Assembly (NCBI RefSeq): GCF_023887685.1
Contig: NZ_JAMWMR010000002.1
Coordinates: 186,001 to 250,000 of the forward strand
Length of the DNA: 64,000 nucleotides
Direction of reading: 5' to 3'
Source of the DNA: Streptomyces macrolidinus
GTDB lineage: Bacteria; Actinomycetota; Actinomycetes; Streptomycetales; Streptomycetaceae
The notes under the pieces were generated by a model. The model saw only the letters and a program-made list of their open reading frames with translations, was not told the origin of the DNA and did not search any database. This document shows, piece by piece, positions 39,875-48,787 of this stretch. The translations under genes were made by a program, and so were the position numbers. Each line of letters opens with the position of its first letter. Positions within the stretch are counted from its first letter, which is position 1.

Positions 39875-40142
39875 CCGTCGTACCTCCGTCGGGCCCGTGG
39901 GGACGTGTCCCCCTGTGTCCCCGTGTCCCGCCGTCGCGTGACCGGGCCGACGAAGAGAGCGGCCAGGGACACGTGCCGTTCCGCCGCCCCGTGTCGGCGG
40001 TGCCGGAGCCGCGCCCCTTTCCCGTGTCCCCCACTCTCTCCTCCGGACGGCCCGGCTCCCATCCGTGCGCCTACTCATCTCGCCGCCTAGGTACGGATAC
40101 TCAGTGTCCGGATTGTCGGTGGGGGCCGATAGAGTCCCTGGC

Positions 40143-41672
40143 ATGGCACGGATTGCGGTGATCGGCGCCGGGATGGGCGCGATGGCGGCCGCCGCCCGGC
40201 TGGCCGTCGCGGGCCACCGGGTGGTGGTGTACGAGCGTACGGAGACGTACGGCGGCGCGGTGCGCCGCTTCACCCGCGACGGCTTCTCCTTCGACACGGG
40301 GCCGGGCCTGCTGCCGCTGCCCGCCGTCTACCGCGACCTGTTCGTCAAGACGGGCAGGGAACCGCTGGAGGACTGCGTCGAGTTGGTCCAGGCGGACCCG
40401 TCGGCGCGGCATGTCTTCGCGGACGGCACGGCGGTCTCGCTGCCCAACGCGTCTCGCGCGGGCGTCGTTTCGGCCTTGGACGCGGCGCTCGGCGACGGCG
40501 CGGGCGAGCGCTGGGGCGACTTCCTGGTGCGGGCGCGCGAGGCCTGGGACCGTACGCGCCGACCGCTTCTGGAAGAGCCGCTGTGGCCCAACTGGCAGGT
40601 GCTGGCCGAGCGTGACCCCTACCCGGCGGTGGCGCGGCGCAGGCTGCTGCGCACGCGGCGCGCGGGCACGCTCGCGGAGGTCGGCGCCTGGGAGCTGCGA
40701 GACCCCCGGCTCGTGGCCCTCCTGGAGAGTCACGCCCTGGCGTACGGCCTGGACCCGCGCACCACGGCGGCGAGCGCGGCCGTCCTTCCGTACATGGAGT
40801 ACGCCTTCGGCACCTGGTATGTGCGCGGCGGCATACGGGAGTTGGCACGCGCCGTGTACGAGCGGTGCGTGGCCCGGAAGGTGGAGTTCGTGTTCGGCGC
40901 GGAGGTCGCCGGGATCGTCGAGAAGGACGGCCGGGCGGCCGGGGTGGAGCTGGCGGGGGGCGCCTCCTCGGCCTCCGGCTCCACGGTCGCGGAGGCCGAC
41001 CATGTGGTGGCGGGTGTCGACCCGGCGTGCCTGCGCCGCCTGACGGAGCGTCCCCTTCAGGGCGAGGACGATGTCCGGCCGGATCCGGGGACCCGGCGCG
41101 CGGGGCGCTTCACGGTGCTGCTGGCCTTGCGCGGCGCCTGCGCGACGAACACCCCGCACCGCACGCTCGTGCACACCCCCGACCGCACGGCCGAACTGGA
41201 CTTCCTGTCCGGCCGTACCACGAAGCCGGCGACGCCCACGGTGATCGTGCTGCGCCCGGACGACCCCGCCCTGCGCCCGGACGACGCGCACGAGTCGGTG
41301 GTCCTGACCGCCACGGTGCCGACGGACCTGGACTGGAGCGCCGGTGAGACGGCCGAACGCTTCGCCGACCTGATGGTCCGTGCGGCCGACGCCGCCGTCC
41401 CGGGGGTACAGGACCGGCTCCTGTGGCGCGAGGTGCGCACTCCGCGCGAGAACGCCGAGGAGACGGGTGCCGACGGCGGGGCGGTGCCGCATCCCGTCCT
41501 CGCGGGCGGCGCCGGTCGCGGTCTGCTCCCGGCCAACTCGACCCGGCTGCCCGGCCTGTATCTGGTCGGCGGCTGGTCCCACCCCGGAGGCGGCCTCCCC
41601 CACGCCGGTATGTCGGGCGCGCTGGTGGCCGGACTCATCGTGGAGGGACCGGACTTCCGGGGCTCGCAGTGA
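40143..41672 (+). CDS. Phytoene-desaturase-like FAD/NAD(P)-binding oxidoreductase
   Basis: 509 residues. The N-terminus is a classic dinucleotide-binding fold (RIAVIGAGMGAMAAAARLAV, then YERTETYGGAVRRF). The central GFSFDTGPGLLPLPAVYRDLF and the C-terminal GLYLVGGWSHPGGGLPHAGMSGALVAGLI are those of the CrtI/carotenoid-oxidoreductase group. The ATG lies 7 nt after TAGAGT (40130-40135), which predicts a leaderless mRNA. No crtB, crtE or other carotenoid genes lie near, so a carotenoid substrate is not implied. The substrate is unknown. Confidence 0.88.
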   Translation: MARIAVIGAGMGAMAAAARLAVAGHRVVVYERTETYGGAVRRFTRDGFSFDTGPGLLPLPAVYRDLFVKTGREPLEDCVELVQADPSARHVFADGTAVSLPNASRAGVVSALDAALGDGAGERWGDFLVRAREAWDRTRRPLLEEPLWPNWQVLAERDPYPAVARRRLLRTRRAGTLAEVGAWELRDPRLVALLESHALAYGLDPRTTAASAAVLPYMEYAFGTWYVRGGIRELARAVYERCVARKVEFVFGAEVAGIVEKDGRAAGVELAGGASSASGSTVAEADHVVAGVDPACLRRLTERPLQGEDDVRPDPGTRRAGRFTVLLALRGACATNTPHRTLVHTPDRTAELDFLSGRTTKPATPTVIVLRPDDPALRPDDAHESVVLTATVPTDLDWSAGETAERFADLMVRAADAAVPGVQDRLLWREVRTPRENAEETGADGGAVPHPVLAGGAGRGLLPANSTRLPGLYLVGGWSHPGGGLPHAGMSGALVAGLIVEGPDFRGSQ

Positions 41673-41685
41673 GGGACGCGCCCGC

Positions 41686-42552
41686 TCAATAACGGTACTG
41701 CTCGTCGTAGCCGTTGCCGTGCTGCGCCGTGCCGTTGCCCTGGTAGGGGTACGGCTGCTCCGCGGGGGGTTCGCCGTTGAACGTGCCGTCGGTGGCGCGC
41801 TGTTGGGGAACCCAGACGCCACCGGGCGGGGTCTCCGCGTAGCCGCCGCCTGCGAACGCGTCCTGGCCGTACGCCTGTTGTCCGTACTGCTGCTGCCCGT
41901 CGCCGCCCTGCGCAGGGTCGTAGGCCTGACCGCCGTAGGGCTGCGCGCCCGCGTACGGGTCGTAGTAGTCGGCGTACTGCTGCGCGTTCTCGCCGTAGCC
42001 GTACTGCTGTTGCTGCTCGTACGAGGAGTAGCCGTCGTACGGGGCGGACGGTGCGGGCGGGGTGGTCGGTGCGGGTCCGGCGGAGTGTGCCGCGTTGGTG
42101 TAGACGCCGTAGGAACCGGTGTCGTCGGGCAGGGGCTGCGGGTCGAAGACGGTGGTCTCCTCGACCTCGGCCTCGGCCTTGACCTGGGGAGGCTGCGGAG
42201 CGGAGAAGGAGTCCTCGTCGGTCTCCGGCGCCGGGGCCGGGTCCTTCCGGGCCGCCCCGCCCCGGCGGCGCTTGCTGCCGCCACCGCCGACGGTGGGACG
42301 GTTGCGGACCGCCCAGCCGGCGGCGAAGCCGCGCCGGAACGACAGGGTCACATAGGTCTGCCCGATCGCGAACGCGATCGCGCCCGCCCCGATGACCAGC
42401 ACGGACGGGATCAGGACACCGAGCACGACCCCCAGGAAGCCCGCGAACGCGAGCAACCGCCAGCGCAGGCGCGCCTTGTACTGCAGCAGCACCTCCCCGA
42501 GCAGCCACAACGCGACGATGCCGAACGCAATGTAGAGGGCCGTCCAGCCCAT
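41686..42552 (-). CDS. Membrane protein with Tyr/Gln-rich tail
   Basis: 288 residues from ATG at 42552 with GAGAGGGG upstream; the frame continues to 43404 only as a shadow of metF. Three hydrophobic segments occupy residues 4-75. A Lys/Arg-rich stretch (SKRRRGGAARKD) is followed by a ~180-residue low-complexity tail. The tail is rich in Tyr, Gln, Gly and Pro (YEQQQQYGYGENAQQYADYY), like proteins prone to phase separation. The topology puts the tail in the cytoplasm or the outside depending on segment number. No known function. It converges with the desaturase-like gene, with 13 bp between. Confidence 0.8.
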   Translation of the reverse strand: MGWTALYIAFGIVALWLLGEVLLQYKARLRWRLLAFAGFLGVVLGVLIPSVLVIGAGAIAFAIGQTYVTLSFRRGFAAGWAVRNRPTVGGGGSKRRRGGAARKDPAPAPETDEDSFSAPQPPQVKAEAEVEETTVFDPQPLPDDTGSYGVYTNAAHSAGPAPTTPPAPSAPYDGYSSYEQQQQYGYGENAQQYADYYDPYAGAQPYGGQAYDPAQGGDGQQQYGQQAYGQDAFAGGGYAETPPGGVWVPQQRATDGTFNGEPPAEQPYPYQGNGTAQHGNGYDEQYRY

Positions 42553-42608
42553 GTACGCCCCTCTCAGGTGGGCCGCTACGCCGCCGTGTCGTACGCCGGT
42601 GCGGCGGC

Positions 42609-43532
42609 CTAGGCCCGCCGCGGACGGTGCAGGCCCAGGTTCTCGTAGATTTCCAGCGTCGCCGTGGAGTTGTTCAGCGTGATGAAGTGCAGTCCGGGCA
42701 CTCCCTCGGCCAGCAGCCTCGCGCAGAACTCCGTCGCGAACTCGATGCCCATGGAGCGTACCGCCGTCGCGTCGTCCTTGACCGCGAGGATCCGTTCTTT
42801 CAGGTCGGCCGGGATGGCGGCGTTGCTGAGCTGGGGCAGTCGCTCCAGCATCCGCACGCTCGTGACGGGCATGACCTCGGGGATGACCGGGGTGTCGCAG
42901 CCCGCCGCGGCGACCCGGTCGCGCAGGCGCAGATAGGACTCCGGGTGGAAGAACATCTGGGTGATCGCGTAGTCGGCGCCGGCCCGGCACTTGTCGACGA
43001 AGTGCGTGACGTCGACGTCCCATTCGCTGGAGCGCGGGTGCATCTCGGGGAAGGCGGCGACGCCGACGCAGAAGTCGCCCGACTCCTTGATGAGCCGGAC
43101 CAGTTCGGCCGCGTAGGTCAGGCCCCGGGGGTGCGGCACCCACTCGCCCATCGGGTCGCCGGGCGGGTCGCCGCGGACGGCCAGCATGTTGCGGATCCCG
43201 GCGTCGGCGTACTGGCCGATGATGTTGCGCAGTTCGGCGACGGAGTGGTTGACCGCGGTGAGGTGGGCGACCGGGGTGAGCGTCGTGTCGGAGACGATCT
43301 GCTCGGTCTCCCTGACCGTGCCCGCGCGGGTGGAGCCGCCCGCGCCGTACGTCACGGAGACGAAGTCGGGGGCGACTGCCTCGACTCTTCGCAGCGCGCT
43401 CCACAGGTTCCGCTCACCCTTGGGGGTCTTCGGCGCCGAGAACTCGAAGGAGTACGTCGTCCTGCCGGACGCGAGGATGTCGCGCACCGTGCGTGCGCGA
43501 TCAGTCCTGGTGGATGCGGTTCCGAGGGCCAT
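42609..43532 (-). CDS. metF: 5,10-methylenetetrahydrofolate reductase
   Basis: 307 residues. The (beta/alpha)8 flavoprotein MetF begins [20 protein letters not shown], with [15 protein letters not shown] near residue 60. Further motifs are [29 protein letters not shown] and [20 protein letters not shown]. It reduces methylene-THF to methyl-THF for methionine synthesis. The ATG at 43532 is 6 nt after TAACCT on the coding strand, so translation from a leaderless mRNA is likely. Gap of 56 bp to the downstream membrane protein gene. Confidence 0.97.
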   Translation of the reverse strand: MALGTASTRTDRARTVRDILASGRTTYSFEFSAPKTPKGERNLWSALRRVEAVAPDFVSVTYGAGGSTRAGTVRETEQIVSDTTLTPVAHLTAVNHSVAELRNIIGQYADAGIRNMLAVRGDPPGDPMGEWVPHPRGLTYAAELVRLIKESGDFCVGVAAFPEMHPRSSEWDVDVTHFVDKCRAGADYAITQMFFHPESYLRLRDRVAAAGCDTPVIPEVMPVTSVRMLERLPQLSNAAIPADLKERILAVKDDATAVRSMGIEFATEFCARLLAEGVPGLHFITLNNSTATLEIYENLGLHRPRRA

Positions 43533-43663
43533 AGTCGCAGGTTAGCCAGGGGGTGACGGTCACCCAACCGGACGGGGGTCATTCGTCCGAATTTGCCCGG
43601 CTGTTGTCCATCTATCGGACACCAGCGCACGGAAGTCTCACGGATCGTGTCCGCCTGGACGCG

Positions 43664-43728
43664 CTCGGAGACGTCAGGCCGCGCGCAGGCGCTTGTCTCG
43701 GAGACGTCAGGCCGCGCGCACGCGCTTG
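43664..43728. repeat. 33-bp tandem duplication of the thiE 3' end
   Basis: Two 32-bp copies (43664-43695, 43697-43728), one mismatch, period 33 bp. The second copy contains the last codons and stop of thiE. The period is a multiple of three, so the downstream copy repeats the same frame and stop codon. Confidence 0.95.
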
Positions 43729-44354
43729 GCGAACTCCGCGGCGGCGGTGCCCGGGTCGTCCGCCTCGGTGATCGCGCGGACGACGACCACCCGGCGGGCG
43801 CCCGCGTCGAGCACCTCGTCCAGTCGGCCGAGGTCGATGCCGCCGATGGCGAACCAGGGGCGGTCGGTGCCGAGGGCCGCCGTGCGACGGACCAGATCGA
43901 GGCCCGGTGCCGGGCGGCCGGGCTTGGTGGGGGTGGGCCAGCAGGGGCCCGTGCAGAAGTAGTCCACGCCCTCCTGGACGGCGGCGGCCTCGGCCTCCGC
44001 CGCGGAGTGCGTGGAGCGGCCGATCAGCACGTCGTCGCCGAGCAGGGCGCGGGCCGCGGGGACCGGGAGGTCGCCCTGGCCCAGATGCAGGACGTCGGAG
44101 GCGGCGGCGTGGGCGACGTCCGCGCGGTCGTTGACCGCCAGCAGCTTGCCGTGGCGGGCGCAGGCGTCGGCGAAGACCTGGAGATGCTCCAGCTCCTCGG
44201 CAGCCTCCATGCCCTTGTCGCGCAGTTGCACGATGTCGACGCCGCCGGCGAGGACGGCGTCGAGGAACTCGGCGAGGTCGCCCTGGCGTCTGCGGGCGTC
44301 CGTGCACAGGTAGAGGCGCGCGTCGGCGAGGCGGCTGCGACGGCTGTCGGGCAC
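43707..44354 (-). CDS. thiE: Thiamine-phosphate synthase
   Basis: 215 residues from GTG with GGGGGA upstream. The TIM-barrel ThiE motifs are [49 protein letters not shown] and [36 protein letters not shown] is the C-terminal phosphate loop. It joins HMP-pyrophosphate and thiazole phosphate to thiamine phosphate. It is on the strand opposite to thiO-thiS-thiG, 2.1 kb away, and has no TPP riboswitch visible in its own 127-bp leader. Confidence 0.97.
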   Translation of the reverse strand: MPDSRRSRLADARLYLCTDARRRQGDLAEFLDAVLAGGVDIVQLRDKGMEAAEELEHLQVFADACARHGKLLAVNDRADVAHAAASDVLHLGQGDLPVPAARALLGDDVLIGRSTHSAAEAEAAAVQEGVDYFCTGPCWPTPTKPGRPAPGLDLVRRTAALGTDRPWFAIGGIDLGRLDEVLDAGARRVVVVRAITEADDPGTAAAEFAKRVRAA

Positions 44355-44452
44355 GAAGTCCCCCGTGGTCGTGGCGTACGGGCCGCGGCGGGCACGGTCG
44401 GCCGGGGCCGGGGCCCCTGGACCGCGCCCCGTACGCCGGACGGTCGTTCTCG

Positions 44453-44478
44453 GATGTCTCGGGTCGATGTCTCGGGTC
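44453..44478. repeat. Perfect 13-bp tandem repeat
   Basis: GATGTCTCGGGTC twice in a row (44453-44465, 44466-44478), 3 bp beyond the stop of the Rv2175c-like gene. Confidence 0.95.
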
Positions 44479-44481
44479 GGA

Positions 44482-44847
44482 TCAGACGGCGAGCGCCTGG
44501 GCGCGCCGCTTCACCTCCGTGCCGCGATTCTCGCTGAGGGCCTGGGCGGGGGTACCAGGCAGCGTCGGGTCAGGGGTGAAGAGCCACTCCAGCATCTCTT
44601 CGACCGTGAAGCCGTCGTCCCGCAGGAGCGTCAGGGTGCCGGACAGGCCCCTGACGACCTTGTCCCCGTCGATGAAGGCGGCGGGGATGTGCAGCGCCCG
44701 GTTCTCGCCACGGCGTACGGCGATGAGCTGGCCCTCCTTGACCAACTGCCGCACACGCGTCACCTCGACGCCGAGCGCTTCGGCGATGTCGGGGACGGTG
44801 AGCCAGGCGGGGACGAGAGCATCGATCTTTGCGTCAATCTCGGTCAC
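44482..44847 (-). CDS. Rv2175c-like winged-helix DNA-binding protein
   Basis: 121 residues from GTG at 44847. The winged helix-turn-helix ([39 protein letters not shown]) and the C-terminal half ([41 protein letters not shown]) match Mycobacterium Rv2175c along its length. The mycobacterial protein binds DNA and is a substrate of the PASTA-type kinase PknL, encoded next to it. Here a PASTA kinase gene lies at 48788. The longer frame to 44982 would cross the 19-bp repeats. The mycobacterial N-terminal extension with its phospho-Thr appears to be missing. Confidence 0.88.
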   Translation of the reverse strand: MTEIDAKIDALVPAWLTVPDIAEALGVEVTRVRQLVKEGQLIAVRRGENRALHIPAAFIDGDKVVRGLSGTLTLLRDDGFTVEEMLEWLFTPDPTLPGTPAQALSENRGTEVKRRAQALAV

Positions 44848-44962
44848 GGGATCAAGGGTGCCATCCCGGACCGACAGTCGGAAGCCGGGCGCCTCCAGGC
44901 GGGGTGCGAGGTGCCTCCGGTCGTGGGCGTGTTCCGGGTCCGCACGGCGCCGCGACGGTCCG

Positions 44963-45028
44963 CGCGGTCGTACGCGGGTCATGCAGCCGTACGCGGCTCA
45001 CGCGGTCGCACGCGGGTCACGCGGTCGC
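44963..45028. repeat. 19-bp tandem repeat, three and a half copies, at a gene 3' end
   Basis: Units 44963-44981, 44982-45000 and 45001-45019 (consensus CGCGGTCGTACGCGGGTCA, up to five mismatches) plus a 9-bp partial unit to 45028. Unit three contains the stop codon of the FAD oxidoreductase gene (45017-45019). Confidence 0.92.
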
Positions 45029-46267
45029 CTCCTTCAGCGGGCGGGACGGGTCCGCGAGCAGCTCCGGGTCCATGGTGGCGCCCGCTTCGATCAGGCGGCG
45101 GCCCTGGGCCAGATCCCGGGGGCGGCTCACCGCCAGCAGCGCCGCGAGGCGGCCCTCGCGCAGCCAGCACACCGTCCAGGCCGCTCCCTGCGGGTCCCCG
45201 CGCCACACCAGGGTGTCGGCGGCGGTGTGGTGGCCCGCGTACTGCACGAAGCGGCCGAACTGCTCCGACCAGAAGTACGGCACCGGGTCGTAGACCGCCG
45301 GTACCTCGCCCATGATGTTCGCGGCCACCGTGCGCGGGCCCTGGAGCGCGTTGTCCCAGTGGTGGACCAGCAGCCGTTCCCCGTAGCGCCCCGACGGGAA
45401 GGACGCGCAGTCCCCGACCGCGTACACATCCGGCGCCGACGTGCGCAGACACGCGTCCGCCAGCACCTCGCCCCGGTCGCCGAGGGCGATGCCCGAACCG
45501 GCGAGCCACGCCGTGGCCGGCCGGGCCCCGACGCCCACGACCACCGCGCCCGCGGGCACCCGGGAGCCGTCGTCGAGCACCACGGCCCCCGCCTCGACGC
45601 GCTCCACGCGCGCGTCCACGCGCAGCTCGGCCCCGCTCTCCGCGTACCAGGCCACCATCGGCGCGGCCACCTCGGCGGGCAGCACCCCCGCGAGCGGCCG
45701 GTCCGCGGCCTCCACCACGGTCACCGCGCACCCCGCCTCGCGCGCGGCGGTGGCGAACTCGGCGCCGATCCAGCCCGCGCCCACCACCACGATGTCGTGC
45801 TGCTCCGCGAGGACCGGCCGCAGCCGCTCCGCGTCGTCCAGCGTCCGCAGCAGATGCACGGCGGGCACGCCTTCCGCACTCGGCAGCCGGATCGGCTCGG
45901 CGCCCGTCGCGAGGACCAGGACGTCGTACGAGACGGGGCCCTCGGCGGTGTCCAGTTCATGGTCGCCGGGGCGCACGCCGAGCGCCTCGCAGCCCAGGCG
46001 GAGTTCGATGTCCAGGGACTCGAAGTCGACGTCGAAGGCGGAACCCTCGGCCTTGCCGAGCAGCACGGCCTTGGACAGCGGCGGCCTGTCGTACGGCTGG
46101 TGCGGCTCCGCGCCGATCAGCGTCACCGTGCCGGTGAACCCCTGTTCCCGCAGGGCGACCGCGGTCTGTACCCCGGCCATGCCCGCGCCCACGACGACGA
46201 CGCGCCGTGCCGATCCGCCCCCTGCCTGCGTCTGCTCTCCGCCCCGTGCCTGCGTCTGCTCGCTCAC
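45017..46267 (-). CDS. FAD-dependent NAD(P)H oxidoreductase (ferredoxin-reductase-like)
   Basis: 416 residues from GTG. Two dinucleotide-binding motifs are visible: VVVVGAGMAGVQTAVALRE (FAD) and IVVVGAGWIGAEFATAARE (NAD(P)H). They are joined by VLVLATGAEP. The second FAD motif is PDVYAVGDCASFPSGRYG. The C-terminal reductase domain matches the rubredoxin/ferredoxin reductases of oxygenase systems. No ferredoxin or oxygenase gene is adjacent. The N-terminus carries a small duplicated EQTQARGG/EQTQAGGG peptide. It is divergent from thiO. Confidence 0.9.
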   Translation of the reverse strand: MSEQTQARGGEQTQAGGGSARRVVVVGAGMAGVQTAVALREQGFTGTVTLIGAEPHQPYDRPPLSKAVLLGKAEGSAFDVDFESLDIELRLGCEALGVRPGDHELDTAEGPVSYDVLVLATGAEPIRLPSAEGVPAVHLLRTLDDAERLRPVLAEQHDIVVVGAGWIGAEFATAAREAGCAVTVVEAADRPLAGVLPAEVAAPMVAWYAESGAELRVDARVERVEAGAVVLDDGSRVPAGAVVVGVGARPATAWLAGSGIALGDRGEVLADACLRTSAPDVYAVGDCASFPSGRYGERLLVHHWDNALQGPRTVAANIMGEVPAVYDPVPYFWSEQFGRFVQYAGHHTAADTLVWRGDPQGAAWTVCWLREGRLAALLAVSRPRDLAQGRRLIEAGATMDPELLADPSRPLKEATA

Positions 46268-46383
46268 CTGATCACCTTAGACATCTGACGGCCCGTCGGT
46301 CCGGGGGCGTGCGGGGTGCCCTGCTCCACCTCGCTCGTCCCCCGGTCCGCGGGGGCAATAGGGTGGCCACCGTACAAGCACAC

Positions 46384-46473
46384 GCGGGAGCCCGGACGTA
46401 CCGGGCTGAGAGGGAGGCTGGACGGCCTCCGACCGTAGGAACCTGATCCGGGTCATGCCGGCGAAGGGAGGGG
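46384..46473 (+). promoter_or_regulatory. TPP riboswitch (THI element)
   Basis: The conserved core is complete: GGGCTGAGAGGGAGGC (46403-46418), GACCGTAGGAACCTGATC (46431-46448) and GGGTCATGCCGGCGAAGGGA (46450-46469). The 3' end of the aptamer (AAGGGAGGGG) is also the likely ribosome site of thiO, 11 nt before its ATG. TPP binding should therefore block translation initiation. No terminator hairpin with a U-tract is seen. Confidence 0.97.
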
Positions 46474-46483
46474 CTGGACGCCC

Positions 46484-47646
46484 ATGTCGTCTCCACGTAC
46501 GTCAGACGTCCTCGTCATCGGGGGCGGGATCATCGGCCTGGTCACGGCCTGGCGCGCCGCGCAGCGCGGGCTGGCCACGGCCGTCGTGGACCCCGAGCCG
46601 GGGGGCGGGGCGGCGCGGGTGGCCGCCGGGATGCTCGCCGCGGTCAGCGAGCTGCACTACGGCGAGGAGAGCCTGCTCGGCCTCAATCTGGCCTCGGCGC
46701 GCCGCTATCCGGACTTCGTCGCCGAGCTGACCGAGGCCACCGGCCGCGACCTCGGCTATCGCAGGTGCGGCACGCTCGTCGCCGCGCTCGACGCCGACGA
46801 CCGCGCCCAACTGCGCGAACTGCACGCCCTGCACGAGCGCTCGGGTCTTGAGTCGCGATGGCTGAACGGGCGCGAGTGCCGGCGCCTGGAGCCGATGCTC
46901 GCGCCCGGCGTGCGCGGCGGGCTGCGGGTCGACGGCGACCACCAGATCGACCCGCGGCGCCTGGCCGACGCCCTGGTGGTGGCCTGCGAACGCGCCGGAG
47001 TGGTCTTCCACCGGGTACGGGCCGCACGGCTGTCGGTCGCGCGGGAGCGGGCCACCGGGGTCAGGACCGCCGAGGGCACCGACCTCGCCGCGGGCCGGGT
47101 CGTCCTCGCGGCGGGCAGTCTCAGCGGGCGGCTCGCGGGCGTCCCGGACGGTGTCCTGCCGCCCGTACGCCCGGTGAAGGGGCAGGTGCTGCGGCTGACC
47201 GTGCCCGCGCGGTGGGCGCCGTTCCTGAGCCGTACCGTGCGCGCCGTGGTCCGCGGCAGCCAGGTCTACTTGGTGCCGCGGGAGAACGGCGAGCTGGTGA
47301 TCGGCGCGACCAGCGAGGAGCTGGGCTGGGACACGACGGTCACCGCGGGCGGGGTGTACGCCCTGTTGCGGGACGCGCACGAGCTGGTCCCCGGGATCAC
47401 CGAGCTGCCGCTCACCGAGACCTGCGCGGGGCTGCGGCCCGGCTCCCCGGACAACGCGCCGCTGCTCGGCCCGACGGACCTCGCGGGGCTGCTGCTGGCC
47501 ACCGGGCACCACCGCAACGGCGTCCTGCTCACCCCGGTCACCGGCGACGCCCTCGCGCGCGCCCTGACCACCGGCGAACTCCCCGCCGAGGCACGCCCGT
47601 TCACCCCCCGGCGCTTCACCGCCGCCGCCCGCACGGAGCAGCCCGC

Positions 47647-47650
<4 letters not shown>
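46484..47650 (+). CDS. thiO: Glycine oxidase ThiO
   Basis: 388 residues. The FAD motif is VLVIGGGIIGLVTAWRAAQR at the N-terminus. The DAO-family segments include VKGQVLRLTVPARW, VYLVPRENGELVIGAT and the C-terminal GLRPGSPDNAPLLGP with TGHHRNGVLLTPVTG. ThiO oxidises glycine to dehydroglycine for the thiazole ring in aerobic bacteria. First gene behind the TPP riboswitch. The stop overlaps thiS by 4 bp. Confidence 0.95.
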
Positions 47651-48676
<1,026 letters not shown>

Positions 48677-48787
48677 GCCCCGTCGACGGGCGCGGGGCTG
48701 CGAGGTGCGTCACAGGTCGGCTTCAGACCAGGCCTGAGGCCGTCGAAGCGGACGGGGGTGACGGTGCGCCCTCGTAAACTCACCTGC

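Noticed and set aside
40143..41672. Carotenoid biosynthesis cluster
   Set aside because: The desaturase-like gene stands alone; no crtB, crtE, crtY or related genes flank it.
40101..42284. 727-residue minus-strand frame opposite the desaturase-like gene
   Set aside because: Antisense shadow; low-complexity Arg/Pro/Thr composition.
44963..45028. CRISPR array
   Set aside because: The 19-bp units are contiguous with no spacers; no cas genes are in the window.
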